From assembly GCF_950100655.1 (NCBI RefSeq), contig NZ_CATNLY010000001.1, forward strand, positions 434,001 through 498,000: a DNA stretch of 64,000 bases, in the 5' to 3' direction. A model generated the notes under the pieces. It saw nothing but the letters and a program-made list of their open reading frames with translations. It did no database searches and was not told where the DNA came from. The DNA comes from Pleomorphomonas sp. T1.2MG-36. Its GTDB lineage: Bacteria > Pseudomonadota > Alphaproteobacteria > Rhizobiales > Pleomorphomonadaceae. How positions within the stretch are numbered: the first letter of the stretch is position 1; the number at the start of each line of letters is the position of its first letter. Position numbers and translations under genes: made by a program. Of the stretch, positions 8,264 to 16,999 are shown one piece after another.

Positions 8264-9365
8264 AGTGTCCTCCCCGGAGCACATCAGATGGACCGCGTCT
8301 GCGCCAGCCACCACCGGAACATAATGTGATCAAGCGTTGGAACACAACCCCGGAGTTGCGTTCACTCCTCCTGAAAACTGGCTGCTCCACATCCCTCGTT
8401 CAGAGACGGATTAAGACACGTAGGATGGCACCTGATTAGCGGCCGTCGGCCGAATGGCTTCATGCAGGCAGCCCGGTACTCAACACCGTTCTCCCGCTCG
8501 CCGATCAATGGAGTTGCAGAACGACGGGCCATTCGATCAGAGCATTGAGCAGATCGGCCTTGATGTGCAGAGCGCAGTTGGTCTCGGAATCGAGACCGCC
8601 CTCGAAGCCTTCCTTCGCCGCCTGACGGTCCTGGCTCATCTTGATAATCGGCACCGGCAGTACCGCCGGTATCGACACAGATTCGCCATAAGTGCCCGTC
8701 GGTGCGCAACCTTCAATCCGTCGGTTGCGACACGGGTCCCGGATCCTAAGCCCCAGACCGAACCGTTCGGAACAGGATGTCTCTGTTCTCGTCATCAGCG
8801 CCCTTCCGAGCAACATCCGGATGCGGTCAGCGGAGCGGCTGCCACCCGCGAGTTAGCCGGTGCGGACGCCCCTTCGGGCGCTTATGGGCTATCGTGTCTC
8901 CGATAGTGCCAACAGAAGCGAAGGCCGCAGACCGCCGCCCCTACCATAAGCGACATCGCCCTCATGCGCGGTCACGCCCGTGCGTCCTTGGCTTGAACCA
9001 AGCCCTTCAAGCTGGACCGAGCATAACGACTTCTACTAACCATCAAATCCGGCAGTCGAAACAGTTCGTAAAGTGCCTAGCCCTAGTCTTGGCCTTAGAA
9101 ATTCATAATAATACCAAATAAGATGACTTTCTATGCCAACTATTGGAGTCCCGGAAGGGCGGCCGTTACAAATTGGATACTTTCCAAAGCGGCGGCGTCT
9201 CTGGCGATCGCATCTTGCGATGCACCGGGAAAGGCGCCTTCCAGTCGGCAATAGCAGGCACTCCACACCCTCTAATTCAACAGCATTATCAGTCTCATGA
9301 TCTGGATACGGATCGGGAGAAGCGACGGTCGTCGCCCTGCAGTTGCGAAACATGGAGATACTCAT
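8264..9365. other. Long intergenic/decayed zone at the edge of the low-GC block
   Basis: About 1.1 kb without an intact gene. It must hold the promoter of the minus-strand SPFH operon and that of the plus-strand metallophosphoesterase, although no clear -35/-10 pair was recognised. It contains a remnant of a DUF1003 gene (8508-8672). The rest has only short frames without family features. The composition changes here from low GC on the left to high GC on the right. Confidence 0.6.
8508..8672 (-). pseudogene. Remnant of a DUF1003 membrane protein gene
   Basis: A minus-strand frame here reads 'PVPIIKMSQDRQAAKEGFEG' and continues with 'LDSETN' and 'ADLLNALIEW'. This matches the middle and end of the intact DUF1003 protein at 11829-12332 ('APIIMMSQNRQASKDRFEA', 'LDYETN', 'KIDALTVQIDRL'). 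The region coding the membrane helices is missing, and there is an internal deletion relative to the intact copy. The DNA is also alignable. It is a decayed, diverged paralogue. Confidence 0.7.
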
Positions 9366-11147
9366 TTGAACACGATGACACGCCGCAGCTTCGGAGCGGG
9401 AGTGCTGGCGATAACCGTCACGGCTTGGGGGATGAGCAAGCTCAGCGCGGCGACCTTCGACCCCAAGACCCAGAACGCGGCCGGAGAGTATCCGATCGAG
9501 CCCGAGGCGTTGACGACCGCCGACCGAACGATCGTTCCGGCGCAGTTGTCCGAGAGCAAGGTCGCGGTTTACGAGATCGCCAGGTATCAGGAGGCCGGGA
9601 TCGGCACCTGGACGTATGGCAAGGGCGAGGCACCGGTCACCCGCACCGATCTCATGCCCCAGGCCTATGAGGCTGCAAGCGTCGACCAGAAGCACCGTCT
9701 CCTGACGTTCTTCGCCATCAGCGACATTCACATCACCGACAAGGAAGCCCCGAACCAGGGCATCTACATCCAGCGCCTGCATCCGGAAATCTCGGTGACG
9801 ACGTCGCTGTGCTCCGGCGTGATGCTCTACACGACGCACGTGCTCGATGCGGCGGTGCAGACCATCAATCTGATGCACAAGACGCAGCCGTTCGACTTCG
9901 GCATCTCGCTCGGCGACGCCGCCAACAGCACGCAGTACAACGAGCTCAGGTGGTACATCGACGTCCTCGACGGCAAGATGATCCACCCGAGTTCCGGCGA
10001 CCATCTCGGCGCCGACGACGTCGACTTCCAGAAGCCGTTCAAGGCCGTCGGACTGGACAAGTCGATTCCCTGGTATCAGGTCCTCGGCAATCATGACCAT
10101 TTCTGGCTCGGCTCGGTCTCTGTCGATCATGGTCCTCGCGCCGACCTCAGGCAGTCCTACGTCGCCGACGAGATGTTCGCGGCCGGCGACGTGTTGGGCG
10201 ATCCGCGCAAGATCGCGGAACGGACCTACTACATGGGCGTCTTCGACGGCTCAAAGCCGTACGGCGACGTGAAATTCGCAGGTGAAGTCAAGGACTTCCC
10301 GACGCCGCCCAAGGTTGCCGCCGATCCGGATCGCCACTCCCTGCGGACCGCCGAATGGCTGAAGGAGTTCTTCAACACCACATCGAACCCGGTCGGACAC
10401 GGCTTTGATCTGGCCGATGCGGAAAAGGGCTTCGGCTGCTTCAGCTTCGTGCCCAAGGCCGACGTGCCGATCAAGGTGATCTCCCTCGACGACACCCAGA
10501 AGGACGACGACAAGTCCCTCGACATCCACGGTCACGGCTTCCTCGACGAGGCGCGCTGGGCCTGGCTGAAGAAGGAGCTGGCGGACGGCGACGCCGCCGG
10601 CCAGTTGATGATCATCGCCACCCACATCCCGATCGGCGTCGAGCCGAGCGAGCCGACTTCCGAAATGAGTTGGTGGCTCGACCCGCAGAACGCGGTGACG
10701 ATCGAAGGCCTGCTGACCGAACTGCACAGCCACCCGAACCTCCTAATGTGGCTTGCCGGGCATCGCCACCTCAACACCGTCAAGGCCTTCGTTTCGCCCG
10801 ATCCGGTCAACGCTCCAGAAAAGGGGTTCTGGCACGTCGAGACCTGTTCGTTGCGCGACTTCCCGCAGCAACTGCGCACCTTCGGCATCTTCCTGAACAG
10901 CGACTACTCGGTGTCGATCGAGACGATCAACGTCGATCCCGCCGTCAAGGAAGGTACGCCGGCGGCGATCTCGCGCCAGTACGCCGTGGCGGCGCTGCAG
11001 TTGATCAAGCCTGACATCCGGACGTTCAACCCGACGAACGACCCGACCATCGCGCCGATGCCATCGGCCTCCTACAATGCCAAGCTGGCTAAGCAACTGA
11101 GCCCGGAGATGGTCGCCAAGCTGCAGGCACAATTCCCGATGGGCTGA
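9366..11147 (+). CDS. Secreted metallophosphoesterase, TIGR03768 type
   Basis: The 593-residue protein belongs to the calcineurin-like phosphoesterase fold. The metal-binding motifs are visible in order: 'ISDIHITD' (DxH), 'LGDAAN' (GD), 'LGNHDHF' (GNHD), 'IATHIP' and 'AGHRH'. The N-terminus has a Tat signal ('TRRSFGAGVLAITVTAWG'), so it is exported folded. TTG 9366 is chosen because GGAGA lies 7 bases before it; ATG 9375 is the alternative. No partner genes are adjacent. The physiological substrate is unknown, probably a phosphomono- or diester. Confidence 0.85.
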   Translation: MNTMTRRSFGAGVLAITVTAWGMSKLSAATFDPKTQNAAGEYPIEPEALTTADRTIVPAQLSESKVAVYEIARYQEAGIGTWTYGKGEAPVTRTDLMPQAYEAASVDQKHRLLTFFAISDIHITDKEAPNQGIYIQRLHPEISVTTSLCSGVMLYTTHVLDAAVQTINLMHKTQPFDFGISLGDAANSTQYNELRWYIDVLDGKMIHPSSGDHLGADDVDFQKPFKAVGLDKSIPWYQVLGNHDHFWLGSVSVDHGPRADLRQSYVADEMFAAGDVLGDPRKIAERTYYMGVFDGSKPYGDVKFAGEVKDFPTPPKVAADPDRHSLRTAEWLKEFFNTTSNPVGHGFDLADAEKGFGCFSFVPKADVPIKVISLDDTQKDDDKSLDIHGHGFLDEARWAWLKKELADGDAAGQLMIIATHIPIGVEPSEPTSEMSWWLDPQNAVTIEGLLTELHSHPNLLMWLAGHRHLNTVKAFVSPDPVNAPEKGFWHVETCSLRDFPQQLRTFGIFLNSDYSVSIETINVDPAVKEGTPAAISRQYAVAALQLIKPDIRTFNPTNDPTIAPMPSASYNAKLAKQLSPEMVAKLQAQFPMG

Positions 11148-11182
11148 CCCGCGTCAACCCACGCGGATGATGCCGAATACAC

Positions 11183-11226
11183 CATGCCCCGCCAATCCGA
11201 TCGGACTGGCGGGCCATGGTACTTTT
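11183..11226 (+). terminator. Hairpin after the metallophosphoesterase gene
   Basis: A long near-perfect palindrome runs 11183-11219: CCATGCCCCGCCA pairs with TGGCGGGCCATGG around a central CCGATCGG. It is followed by TACTTTTGGG. It starts 36 bases after the stop codon and fits a transcription terminator with a short T-tract. Confidence 0.65.
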
Positions 11227-11291
11227 GGGGGCGGTTGGTGGAGGATCATTCGACCTGAGGGAGCAGATCCGCACTCTGGTCGATCGATGAT

Positions 11292-11715
11292 CTAGAAACG
11301 TATCTTCAGGCCGGCGATGGGGTACTTGTGGTCGCCATGCTCGTAATCCACGGCCAGCCCGCGATAGCCGAGGATCATCGCGTACTTGTCGTCGAGTTTG
11401 CATCCGAGGCCGGCAAACAGGTCCACGAGAACTTCGACCCGACGTCGAAACCACCCGCGAAGGCCCAGGAGGTCAGGTACAGGCTGTCTGACAACTGGCG
11501 CTGAACCGGGTCCCGTTCATCGGATCGACTCAGGTCACGCTGGTGCCGCCGGACTTGGTGATGCCAAGCCCCAGAATGCCCAGCGTCGCGTCGGTGTTGA
11601 CGTTTTAGAGACGGGCGCCGGACAGCAAGTCGAGGTCATAACGCGGATCGAAAAGGACGGTGGGGCCGCCCCCTGCCGAAGCGATCTGCGATGCCGTCGG
11701 CAGCTCGAGCGACGT
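11292..11715 (-). pseudogene. Decayed outer-membrane beta-barrel protein gene
   Basis: Read on the minus strand in three pieces, the region encodes the C-terminal part of an outer-membrane protein: 'FDPRYDLDLLSGARL', 'NVNTDATLGILGLGITKSGG', 'LYLTSWAFAGGFDVGSKFSW' and finally 'GLAVDYEHGDHKYPIAGLKI' before Arg-Phe-stop, the terminal phenylalanine of barrel proteins. In-frame stops lie at 11605-11607 and 11530-11532. Frameshifts lie near 11510 and near 11425. No intact 5' end or signal peptide remains. It cannot make a functional protein. Confidence 0.8.
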
Positions 11716-11828
11716 CGAATACGCCGCCCGGTTCCTGGGCGCGTCGGCATTGACTGCAACGCCTCGGCACCAAGGCCCGGGTACGATCTGCTGTCCCACC
11801 ATCTGTGTCTGCGATTGCTCGCCGACTG

Positions 11829-12332
11829 TCACTCTCTCCACGCCGTTGGCACGCGCTGCGACAAGACGGGAGCGTCCTCGTCATCCAGCACGGGCAGTTG
11901 CAGAGCGACGAGGCGGTCGATCTGAACGGTGAGCGCGTCGATCTTGGCGTGCAGCCCGGCGATCTCCGCTTCCGAGCGCAGGTTGGTCTCATAATCGAGA
12001 CGCGCCTCGAAGCGATCCTTCGACGCTTGGCGGTTCTGGCTCATCATGATGATCGGCGCCTGCAAAGCGGCGAGCATCGACAGCATCAGGTTGAGGAAGA
12101 TGAAGGGGAACGGGTCGAAGGCGCGCGCGGCCAGCACCACGGTGTTGATCACCGTCCATACGACCAGGAAGGCCCCAAAGCCCATGATGAAGGACCAGGA
12201 ACCGCCGACGGTTGCGACCCGGTCGGCCAAGCGCTCACCAAACGTGAGGCGCTCGGCGAAAAGCTCGTTGGGATCGCGCGAAGCGGTCACCCGGCGAAGC
12301 TGCTTTGCAAAAAAGCGGATGGTGGTGTTCAT
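11829..12332 (-). CDS. DUF1003 domain membrane protein
   Basis: The 167-residue protein has two hydrophobic helices, 'SFIMGFGAFLVVWTVINTVV' and 'PFIFLNLMLSMLAALQAPII'. The DUF1003 signature 'MMSQNRQASKDR' follows, then a coiled-coil-like tail ('IAGLHAKIDALTVQIDRL'). The role is unknown; it is a small inner-membrane protein found widely in proteobacteria. It lies directly downstream of the region of a dead outer-membrane gene on the same strand. A decayed second copy lies at 8508-8672. It diverges from prmB across 299 bases. Confidence 0.88.
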   Translation of the reverse strand: MNTTIRFFAKQLRRVTASRDPNELFAERLTFGERLADRVATVGGSWSFIMGFGAFLVVWTVINTVVLAARAFDPFPFIFLNLMLSMLAALQAPIIMMSQNRQASKDRFEARLDYETNLRSEAEIAGLHAKIDALTVQIDRLVALQLPVLDDEDAPVLSQRVPTAWRE

Positions 12333-12631
12333 GGCTCACCTCTCTGTTGGCCGGCCGCCAGAGGCCGGTCGCAGGTGAGCCGATCAAGGGATCAGGTCAG
12401 TGCAACGGCCTCGGGCGGCATGGTCAATCGACTGTGATCGTTGCTAGGCATGACCCCTCGGGGGTTCGGTGACGAAGGACGCCGTCGGCGTCGCTCGGGG
12501 GCATGGCCCACCAAAGCGGCAAAATCAAGACACGTTTTCGAGACGGCCCAGACCGCGCGTCCACATGCCGGATTGCGGCCTGCTCCGCGCCGTGCCATAG
12601 CAGCCGCGCCTCTTTCATCCGGAACATTGCC

Positions 12632-13552
12632 GTGACCGACATTGCCGAAGACCTTCTCACCGTACGGGATCTCCTGCGCTATGCCATGAGCCGCTACGGC
12701 GCCGCCGAGATCGGCATCGGCCACGGCACGAGCGAGGCGATCGACGATGCGGTGTTCCTGATCCTCGAGTCGCTGCATCTTCCGATCGACGACATCAATC
12801 CCTGGCTCGATGCCCGCCTGACGCGCGCCGAACGCCAGCTCATCGTCGAGCGTATCGACCGTCGTATCGACGAACGCGTTCCGACGCCCTACCTGGTGGG
12901 CAAGGCCTATATTCAGGGTGTGCCCTTTGTCGTCGATCCGCGCGTCATCGTGCCGCGCTCGTTCATCGGCGAACTGCTGTTTTCGGAAGCCTTCTCCGGA
13001 GAGGGCGAAGAGTCGTTGATCCGCGATCCCGACGATGTCCTGTCGGTCGCCGACATCTGCACCGGTTCGGGATGCCTCGCCATCCTCGCGGCCATGGTCT
13101 TTCCGAACGCCGCGGTCGACGCCGTCGACCTGTCCGAGGACGCGCTGGACGTGGCCGCGATCAACATCGACCGCCTCGGCGACGGCAGGGTCGGCCTCCA
13201 TCACGGTGACCTGTTCGCTCCGCTGGAGGACCGACGCTACGATCTCATCATCACCAACCCGCCTTACGTCGATGATGAAGCCATGGCCGAATTGCCCGAC
13301 GAGTACAGGCACGAGCCGGAGATGGCGCTTGCCGGCGGCCTCGATGGCCTGGATATCGTCCGTCGCATCATCGAAGCGGCGCCCGACCATCTCAATCCGG
13401 GAGGGGGCCTTCTCTGCGAGGTCGGAAGCGATCGGGAAATCCTTGAGATGACCTACCCCGACCTACCCTTTGTCTGGCTCGACACGGCCGAGTCCGAGGG
13501 CGAGGTCTTCTGGCTCTCCGCCGAGGATCTGGGCGTGACGGACGACGCCTAG
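12632..13552 (+). CDS. prmB: Ribosomal protein L3 N5-glutamine methyltransferase
   Basis: The 306-residue protein methylates a glutamine in ribosomal protein L3 using AdoMet. It has the AdoMet-binding motif 'DICTGSGCLAI' and the glutamine/adenine methylase motif 'NPPY'. The start of the catalytic domain ('VVDPRVIVPRSFIGEL') is typical of PrmB rather than PrmC. GTG 12632 ('MTDIAEDLLTVRDLLRYAMS') is chosen because the family begins here; the open frame extends 43 codons further upstream without conserved sequence. Confidence 0.88.
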   Translation: MTDIAEDLLTVRDLLRYAMSRYGAAEIGIGHGTSEAIDDAVFLILESLHLPIDDINPWLDARLTRAERQLIVERIDRRIDERVPTPYLVGKAYIQGVPFVVDPRVIVPRSFIGELLFSEAFSGEGEESLIRDPDDVLSVADICTGSGCLAILAAMVFPNAAVDAVDLSEDALDVAAINIDRLGDGRVGLHHGDLFAPLEDRRYDLIITNPPYVDDEAMAELPDEYRHEPEMALAGGLDGLDIVRRIIEAAPDHLNPGGGLLCEVGSDREILEMTYPDLPFVWLDTAESEGEVFWLSAEDLGVTDDA

Positions 13553-13560
13553 ACTTGCAG

Positions 13561-13604
13561 TTTTTGCATATCTCAAACTAAAATTTGGTCGAGATATGCA
13601 AAAA
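13561..13604. repeat. Perfect 14-base inverted repeat between prmB and glgP
   Basis: TTTTTGCATATCTC (13561-13574) is exactly complementary to GAGATATGCAAAAA (13591-13604), with a 16-base AT-rich spacer. The T-rich arm comes first, so it is the reverse of a normal rho-independent terminator on the plus strand. Its AT-richness against the GC-rich surroundings suggests a protein-binding or topological site. A weaker hairpin (ACACGGC/GCCGTGT) follows near 13710 in the glgP leader. Confidence 0.6.
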
Positions 13605-13837
13605 TAGACCAACAAAACCGCATTTCCTCGCGTTTTTTCGCGAGTGTGGTCCCCGAGACCTAGACAGGCGCGACGGTGCTCGCCAGTGTCCAGCACAAGA
13701 GGACACGGCTGCCGGCCGTGTAGTCTTGGCGACGATTATCTGGTGGCGGTACTTGGCTTTACGGTGTTGCCGAAGATTTCGGTCACCACCTCGTAACCAT
13801 CATCGGCGATAATCGATCGAAACCGCAGGGATCACCG

Positions 13838-16294
13838 ATGAACGACACCTCCAGGATCGATGAAGTTGGCGGCTCCGCCGGCCAGCCGCTTGCGCTCACG
13901 GCAGCAGCCTTCAGGGACGCCGTCCGCGCCAAGCTAGCCTACGCCGTCGGCAAGGATCCGTCCCGCGCGACGGCCAAGGACTGGAGCATGGCTCTGTCGC
14001 TCGCCGTACGCGACAAGGTCGTGGAACGTTGGTTCGAGTCCACGAAGGCCTCGCATGCCGGACAGAAGAAGCACGTCTACTACCTGTCCATGGAGTTTCT
14101 GATCGGTCGCCTTCTCAACGACGCGGTCTGCAATCTCGGCATTGAAGCTCAGGTTCGCAGCGCATGCGCCGAGCTCGGTATCGACTATCAGGCCCAGCTC
14201 GAACAGGAGAGCGACGCCGCCCTCGGCAACGGTGGCCTCGGCCGTCTCGCCGCCTGCTTCCTCGATTCCATGTCGACGCTGGGCATTCCGGCCCACGGCT
14301 ACGGCATCCGCTACGATCATGGCCTGTTCCGCCAGCGCTTCCATGACGGCTGGCAGGTGGAAGAGCCGGAGGATTGGCTGGTCTCGGGACGCGCCTGGGA
14401 GTTCGAGCGCGCCGAGATGGCCTATCTCGTCAAGTTCGGCGGCCAGATTTCTTTCGACGGCCATGGCGCCACCTACTGGCGCGCCGACGAAACGGTGAAG
14501 GCCGTCGCCTATGACACGCCGATCGCCGGCTGGAAGGGGCGCCACGTCAACACGCTGCGCCTCTGGGCGTCCCGCCCGGTCGAGGTGCTCGACCTCGGTC
14601 GCTTCAACCATGGCGACTACATGTCGGCCGCCGAAAAGACCATCCGCGCCGAAACCATCTCCCGCGTTCTATACCCCGACGACACGACCGCCGAAGGCAA
14701 GGAACTCCGCCTCAAGCAGGAGTATTTCTTCACCTCCGCCTCGCTGCAGGACATCATTCGTCGTTACCTCGAAGACAACGATGACATCCGCAAGCTGCCC
14801 GATCAGGTCGCGATCCAGATGAACGATACGCATCCGGCGATCGCCGTCGCCGAACTGATGCGCATCCTTGCCGACGACTACCGGCTGACCTTCCCGGAAG
14901 CCTTCGACATTACCCGCCAGTGCCTCAGCTACACCAACCACACGCTGATGCCAGAGGCGCTTGAGCGCTGGAACACCAACCTGTTCCGCAAGGTGCTGCC
15001 GCGCCACATGCAGATCATCGAGTGGATCGACTACCATCACCTCGCCGAGGTGCAGGGGCGCAACCTGCCTGTTTCGCTCGATGCCATTCGCATCATCGAG
15101 TGGGGCAGCGAGATCAAGATGGGCAACCTCGCCTTTGTCGGCTCGCACCGGGTCAATGGCGTGTCAGCCCTGCATACCGAGCTGATGAAGCAGACGGTAT
15201 TCAAGGATTATCACGTCCTTTATCCCGACCGCATCGTCAACGAAACCAACGGCATCACGCCGCGCCGCTGGCTTTACGAGTGCAATCCGGGCCTGCGCGC
15301 CCTGTTGCTCGAGTCGATCGGCGACGGCTGGGTGGACAATCTCGACAAGATCGAGGAAGCGGCCAAGTTCGCAACCGATGCCAGCTTCCGCGAAAAGTTT
15401 GCCGCCGCCAAGCAGGCCAACAAGGTGCGTCTCGCGGCCGAAATCGAGCGGCGCATCGGCCTGCGCGTCGATCCCACCGCGCTGTTCGACGTGCAGATCA
15501 AGCGCATGCATGAGTACAAGCGCCAGCTCCTGAATATTCTGGAGACCATCGCCCTTTACCAGGCCATCCGTCGCGGCCCGGGTGCCGAGTGGACGCCGCG
15601 CGTCAAGATCTTTGGCGGCAAGGCGGCGCCGGGCTACCAGATCGCCAAGCGCATCATCAAGCTGGCCAACGACGTCGCCCGGATCGTCAACAACGACCCG
15701 ATCATCGGCGACCGCCTGAAAGTGGCAGTGCTACCCAACTACAACGTGTCGTTGGCTGAGATCATCATTCCAGCCGCCGATCTCTCTGAGCAGATTTCGA
15801 CGGCCGGCATGGAAGCTTCCGGCACCGGCAACATGAAGCTGGCGCTCAACGGCGCGCTGACCATCGGCACGCTCGACGGAGCCAACGTCGAAATTGCCGA
15901 ACGGGTCGGTCCTGACAACATCTACATCTTCGGCCTGACCGCCGACGATGTCGCCGGCCTGCGTCAGCGCGGCTACAATCCCAACGCCACCATCGACAGC
16001 GACCCGACGCTGAAGGGTGCCATCGACGCCATGGTCAACGGCACCTTCTCGCCGGATGACCATGGTCGCTTCAACGAGGTGGCCGACCGTCTCTGGCACA
16101 CGGACTGGTTCCTGGTGACCGCCGACTTCCAGTCCTATTTCCAGACCCAGCGGACCATTGACGTCGATTACCGCGACAGGGCCCGCTGGACGGAACGGTC
16201 GATCCTCAACACCACCAAGGTGGGCTGGTTCTCCTCGGATCGCACCATCCGCGGCTATTCCAAGGACGTCTGGGGCGTCGAGCCGCGCTTCTGA
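13838..16294 (+). CDS. glgP: Glycogen/starch/alpha-glucan phosphorylase
   Basis: The 818-residue enzyme releases glucose 1-phosphate from alpha-1,4-glucans with phosphate and pyridoxal phosphate. The PLP lysine is Lys667 in 'GTGNMKLALNGALTIGTLDG', matching the E. coli GlgP position. Other family blocks are 'YYLSMEFLIGR', 'ALGNGGLGRLAACFLDS' and 'KRMHEYKRQLLN'. ATG 13838 is preceded by CAGGGA. The gene is full length. It stands alone between prmB and a strong terminator; no other glycogen genes are in the window. Confidence 0.96.
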   Translation: MNDTSRIDEVGGSAGQPLALTAAAFRDAVRAKLAYAVGKDPSRATAKDWSMALSLAVRDKVVERWFESTKASHAGQKKHVYYLSMEFLIGRLLNDAVCNLGIEAQVRSACAELGIDYQAQLEQESDAALGNGGLGRLAACFLDSMSTLGIPAHGYGIRYDHGLFRQRFHDGWQVEEPEDWLVSGRAWEFERAEMAYLVKFGGQISFDGHGATYWRADETVKAVAYDTPIAGWKGRHVNTLRLWASRPVEVLDLGRFNHGDYMSAAEKTIRAETISRVLYPDDTTAEGKELRLKQEYFFTSASLQDIIRRYLEDNDDIRKLPDQVAIQMNDTHPAIAVAELMRILADDYRLTFPEAFDITRQCLSYTNHTLMPEALERWNTNLFRKVLPRHMQIIEWIDYHHLAEVQGRNLPVSLDAIRIIEWGSEIKMGNLAFVGSHRVNGVSALHTELMKQTVFKDYHVLYPDRIVNETNGITPRRWLYECNPGLRALLLESIGDGWVDNLDKIEEAAKFATDASFREKFAAAKQANKVRLAAEIERRIGLRVDPTALFDVQIKRMHEYKRQLLNILETIALYQAIRRGPGAEWTPRVKIFGGKAAPGYQIAKRIIKLANDVARIVNNDPIIGDRLKVAVLPNYNVSLAEIIIPAADLSEQISTAGMEASGTGNMKLALNGALTIGTLDGANVEIAERVGPDNIYIFGLTADDVAGLRQRGYNPNATIDSDPTLKGAIDAMVNGTFSPDDHGRFNEVADRLWHTDWFLVTADFQSYFQTQRTIDVDYRDRARWTERSILNTTKVGWFSSDRTIRGYSKDVWGVEPRF

Positions 16295-16315
16295 GACCGT
16301 CTATCGAAATGACAA

Positions 16316-16357
16316 AACGGGCGGCGTGGCATAAGCCTCGCCGCCCGTTCCGTTTTT
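16316..16357 (+). terminator. Rho-independent terminator of glgP
   Basis: An 11-base perfect stem AACGGGCGGCG / CGCCGCCCGTT with a 12-base loop, then CCGTTTTT. It starts 21 bases after the glgP stop and also faces the end of the convergent DUF2249 gene. Confidence 0.9.
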
Positions 16358-16381
16358 CCGCCCCGAGCGGAAGAACGATTG

Positions 16382-16696
16382 TCAGTGATCGCAGCTGTGA
16401 CGAGCCAGCGCCGCAAGCGCCGCCGCACCTTCGCGAGCGAGCTCCGGATCGAACGCCGAACGGGTGATGCGTACGCGGAAGGCCTCGTCGACGCGCGGCA
16501 GCGCCTCCCAGCGATAACGGCCCGGCACGATGTCCTCGAAGTGGCCACGCAAGCCGACCGGCTCGTGATCGTTGATCACCACGAGCGACTCGCCATCGGC
16601 CAGCCTGTCGAAGCTACCGAAGATGATGGCGCGACGATTCACGCAAGGCAGTCCGCGCACATCGAGTTCGAGATCCCGGGTGGCAATGTCGGTCAT
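16382..16696 (-). CDS. DUF2249 domain protein
   Basis: The 104-residue protein contains 'LDVRGLPCVNRRAIIFGSFD', the DUF2249 (SirA/TusA-like fold) entry, then 'VVINDHEPVGLR' and 'RYRWEALPR'. Family members often sit near hemerythrin or denitrification genes, but none is adjacent here. ATG 16696 has GGAGAAA upstream; an open frame to 16735 adds a basic stretch without conservation. It probably binds a redox or sulfur-related ligand; no specific function can be given. Confidence 0.85.
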   Translation of the reverse strand: MTDIATRDLELDVRGLPCVNRRAIIFGSFDRLADGESLVVINDHEPVGLRGHFEDIVPGRYRWEALPRVDEAFRVRITRSAFDPELAREGAAALAALARHSCDH

Positions 16697-16999
16697 GCTT
16701 TTTCTCCGCTTGGTCTGTGGCCTAATCATAGGCATGGCGCAGCCCCGGCACTTTGCTCCGGCGCAAACCGGAGTAAATTTCTCTCCTATCCGCCAAGCCG
16801 AATAGGACCCTCTCGATCAACCGAGATGTGTCGCAACGGGAAAGCACCACTGACATAGGTTGACCTCCAGCGGTGCGACTCCTACGACTTGGTATCCCTA
16901 CGGATGCGATGGGGCCGGCGTAGCCGCCGGGATCCATCCCCACACCTTCCAGCCCTGTCTCCCATGGGGCGCCCCACTCTTCTGACCGAGCGATGTGCA
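16697..16999. other. Divergent intergenic region, no gene
   Basis: Separates the DUF2249 gene (minus) from the dipeptidase (plus) and should carry both promoters. A small hairpin CTCCGG-CGCAAA-CCGGAG lies near 16751-16768. No clear FNR, Fur or other regulator box was recognised. Confidence 0.5.

Noticed and set aside
8505..8816. 103-codon minus-strand frame as a real gene
   Set aside because: Only residues after about 49 resemble DUF1003 and the membrane part is missing; treated as a pseudogene remnant.
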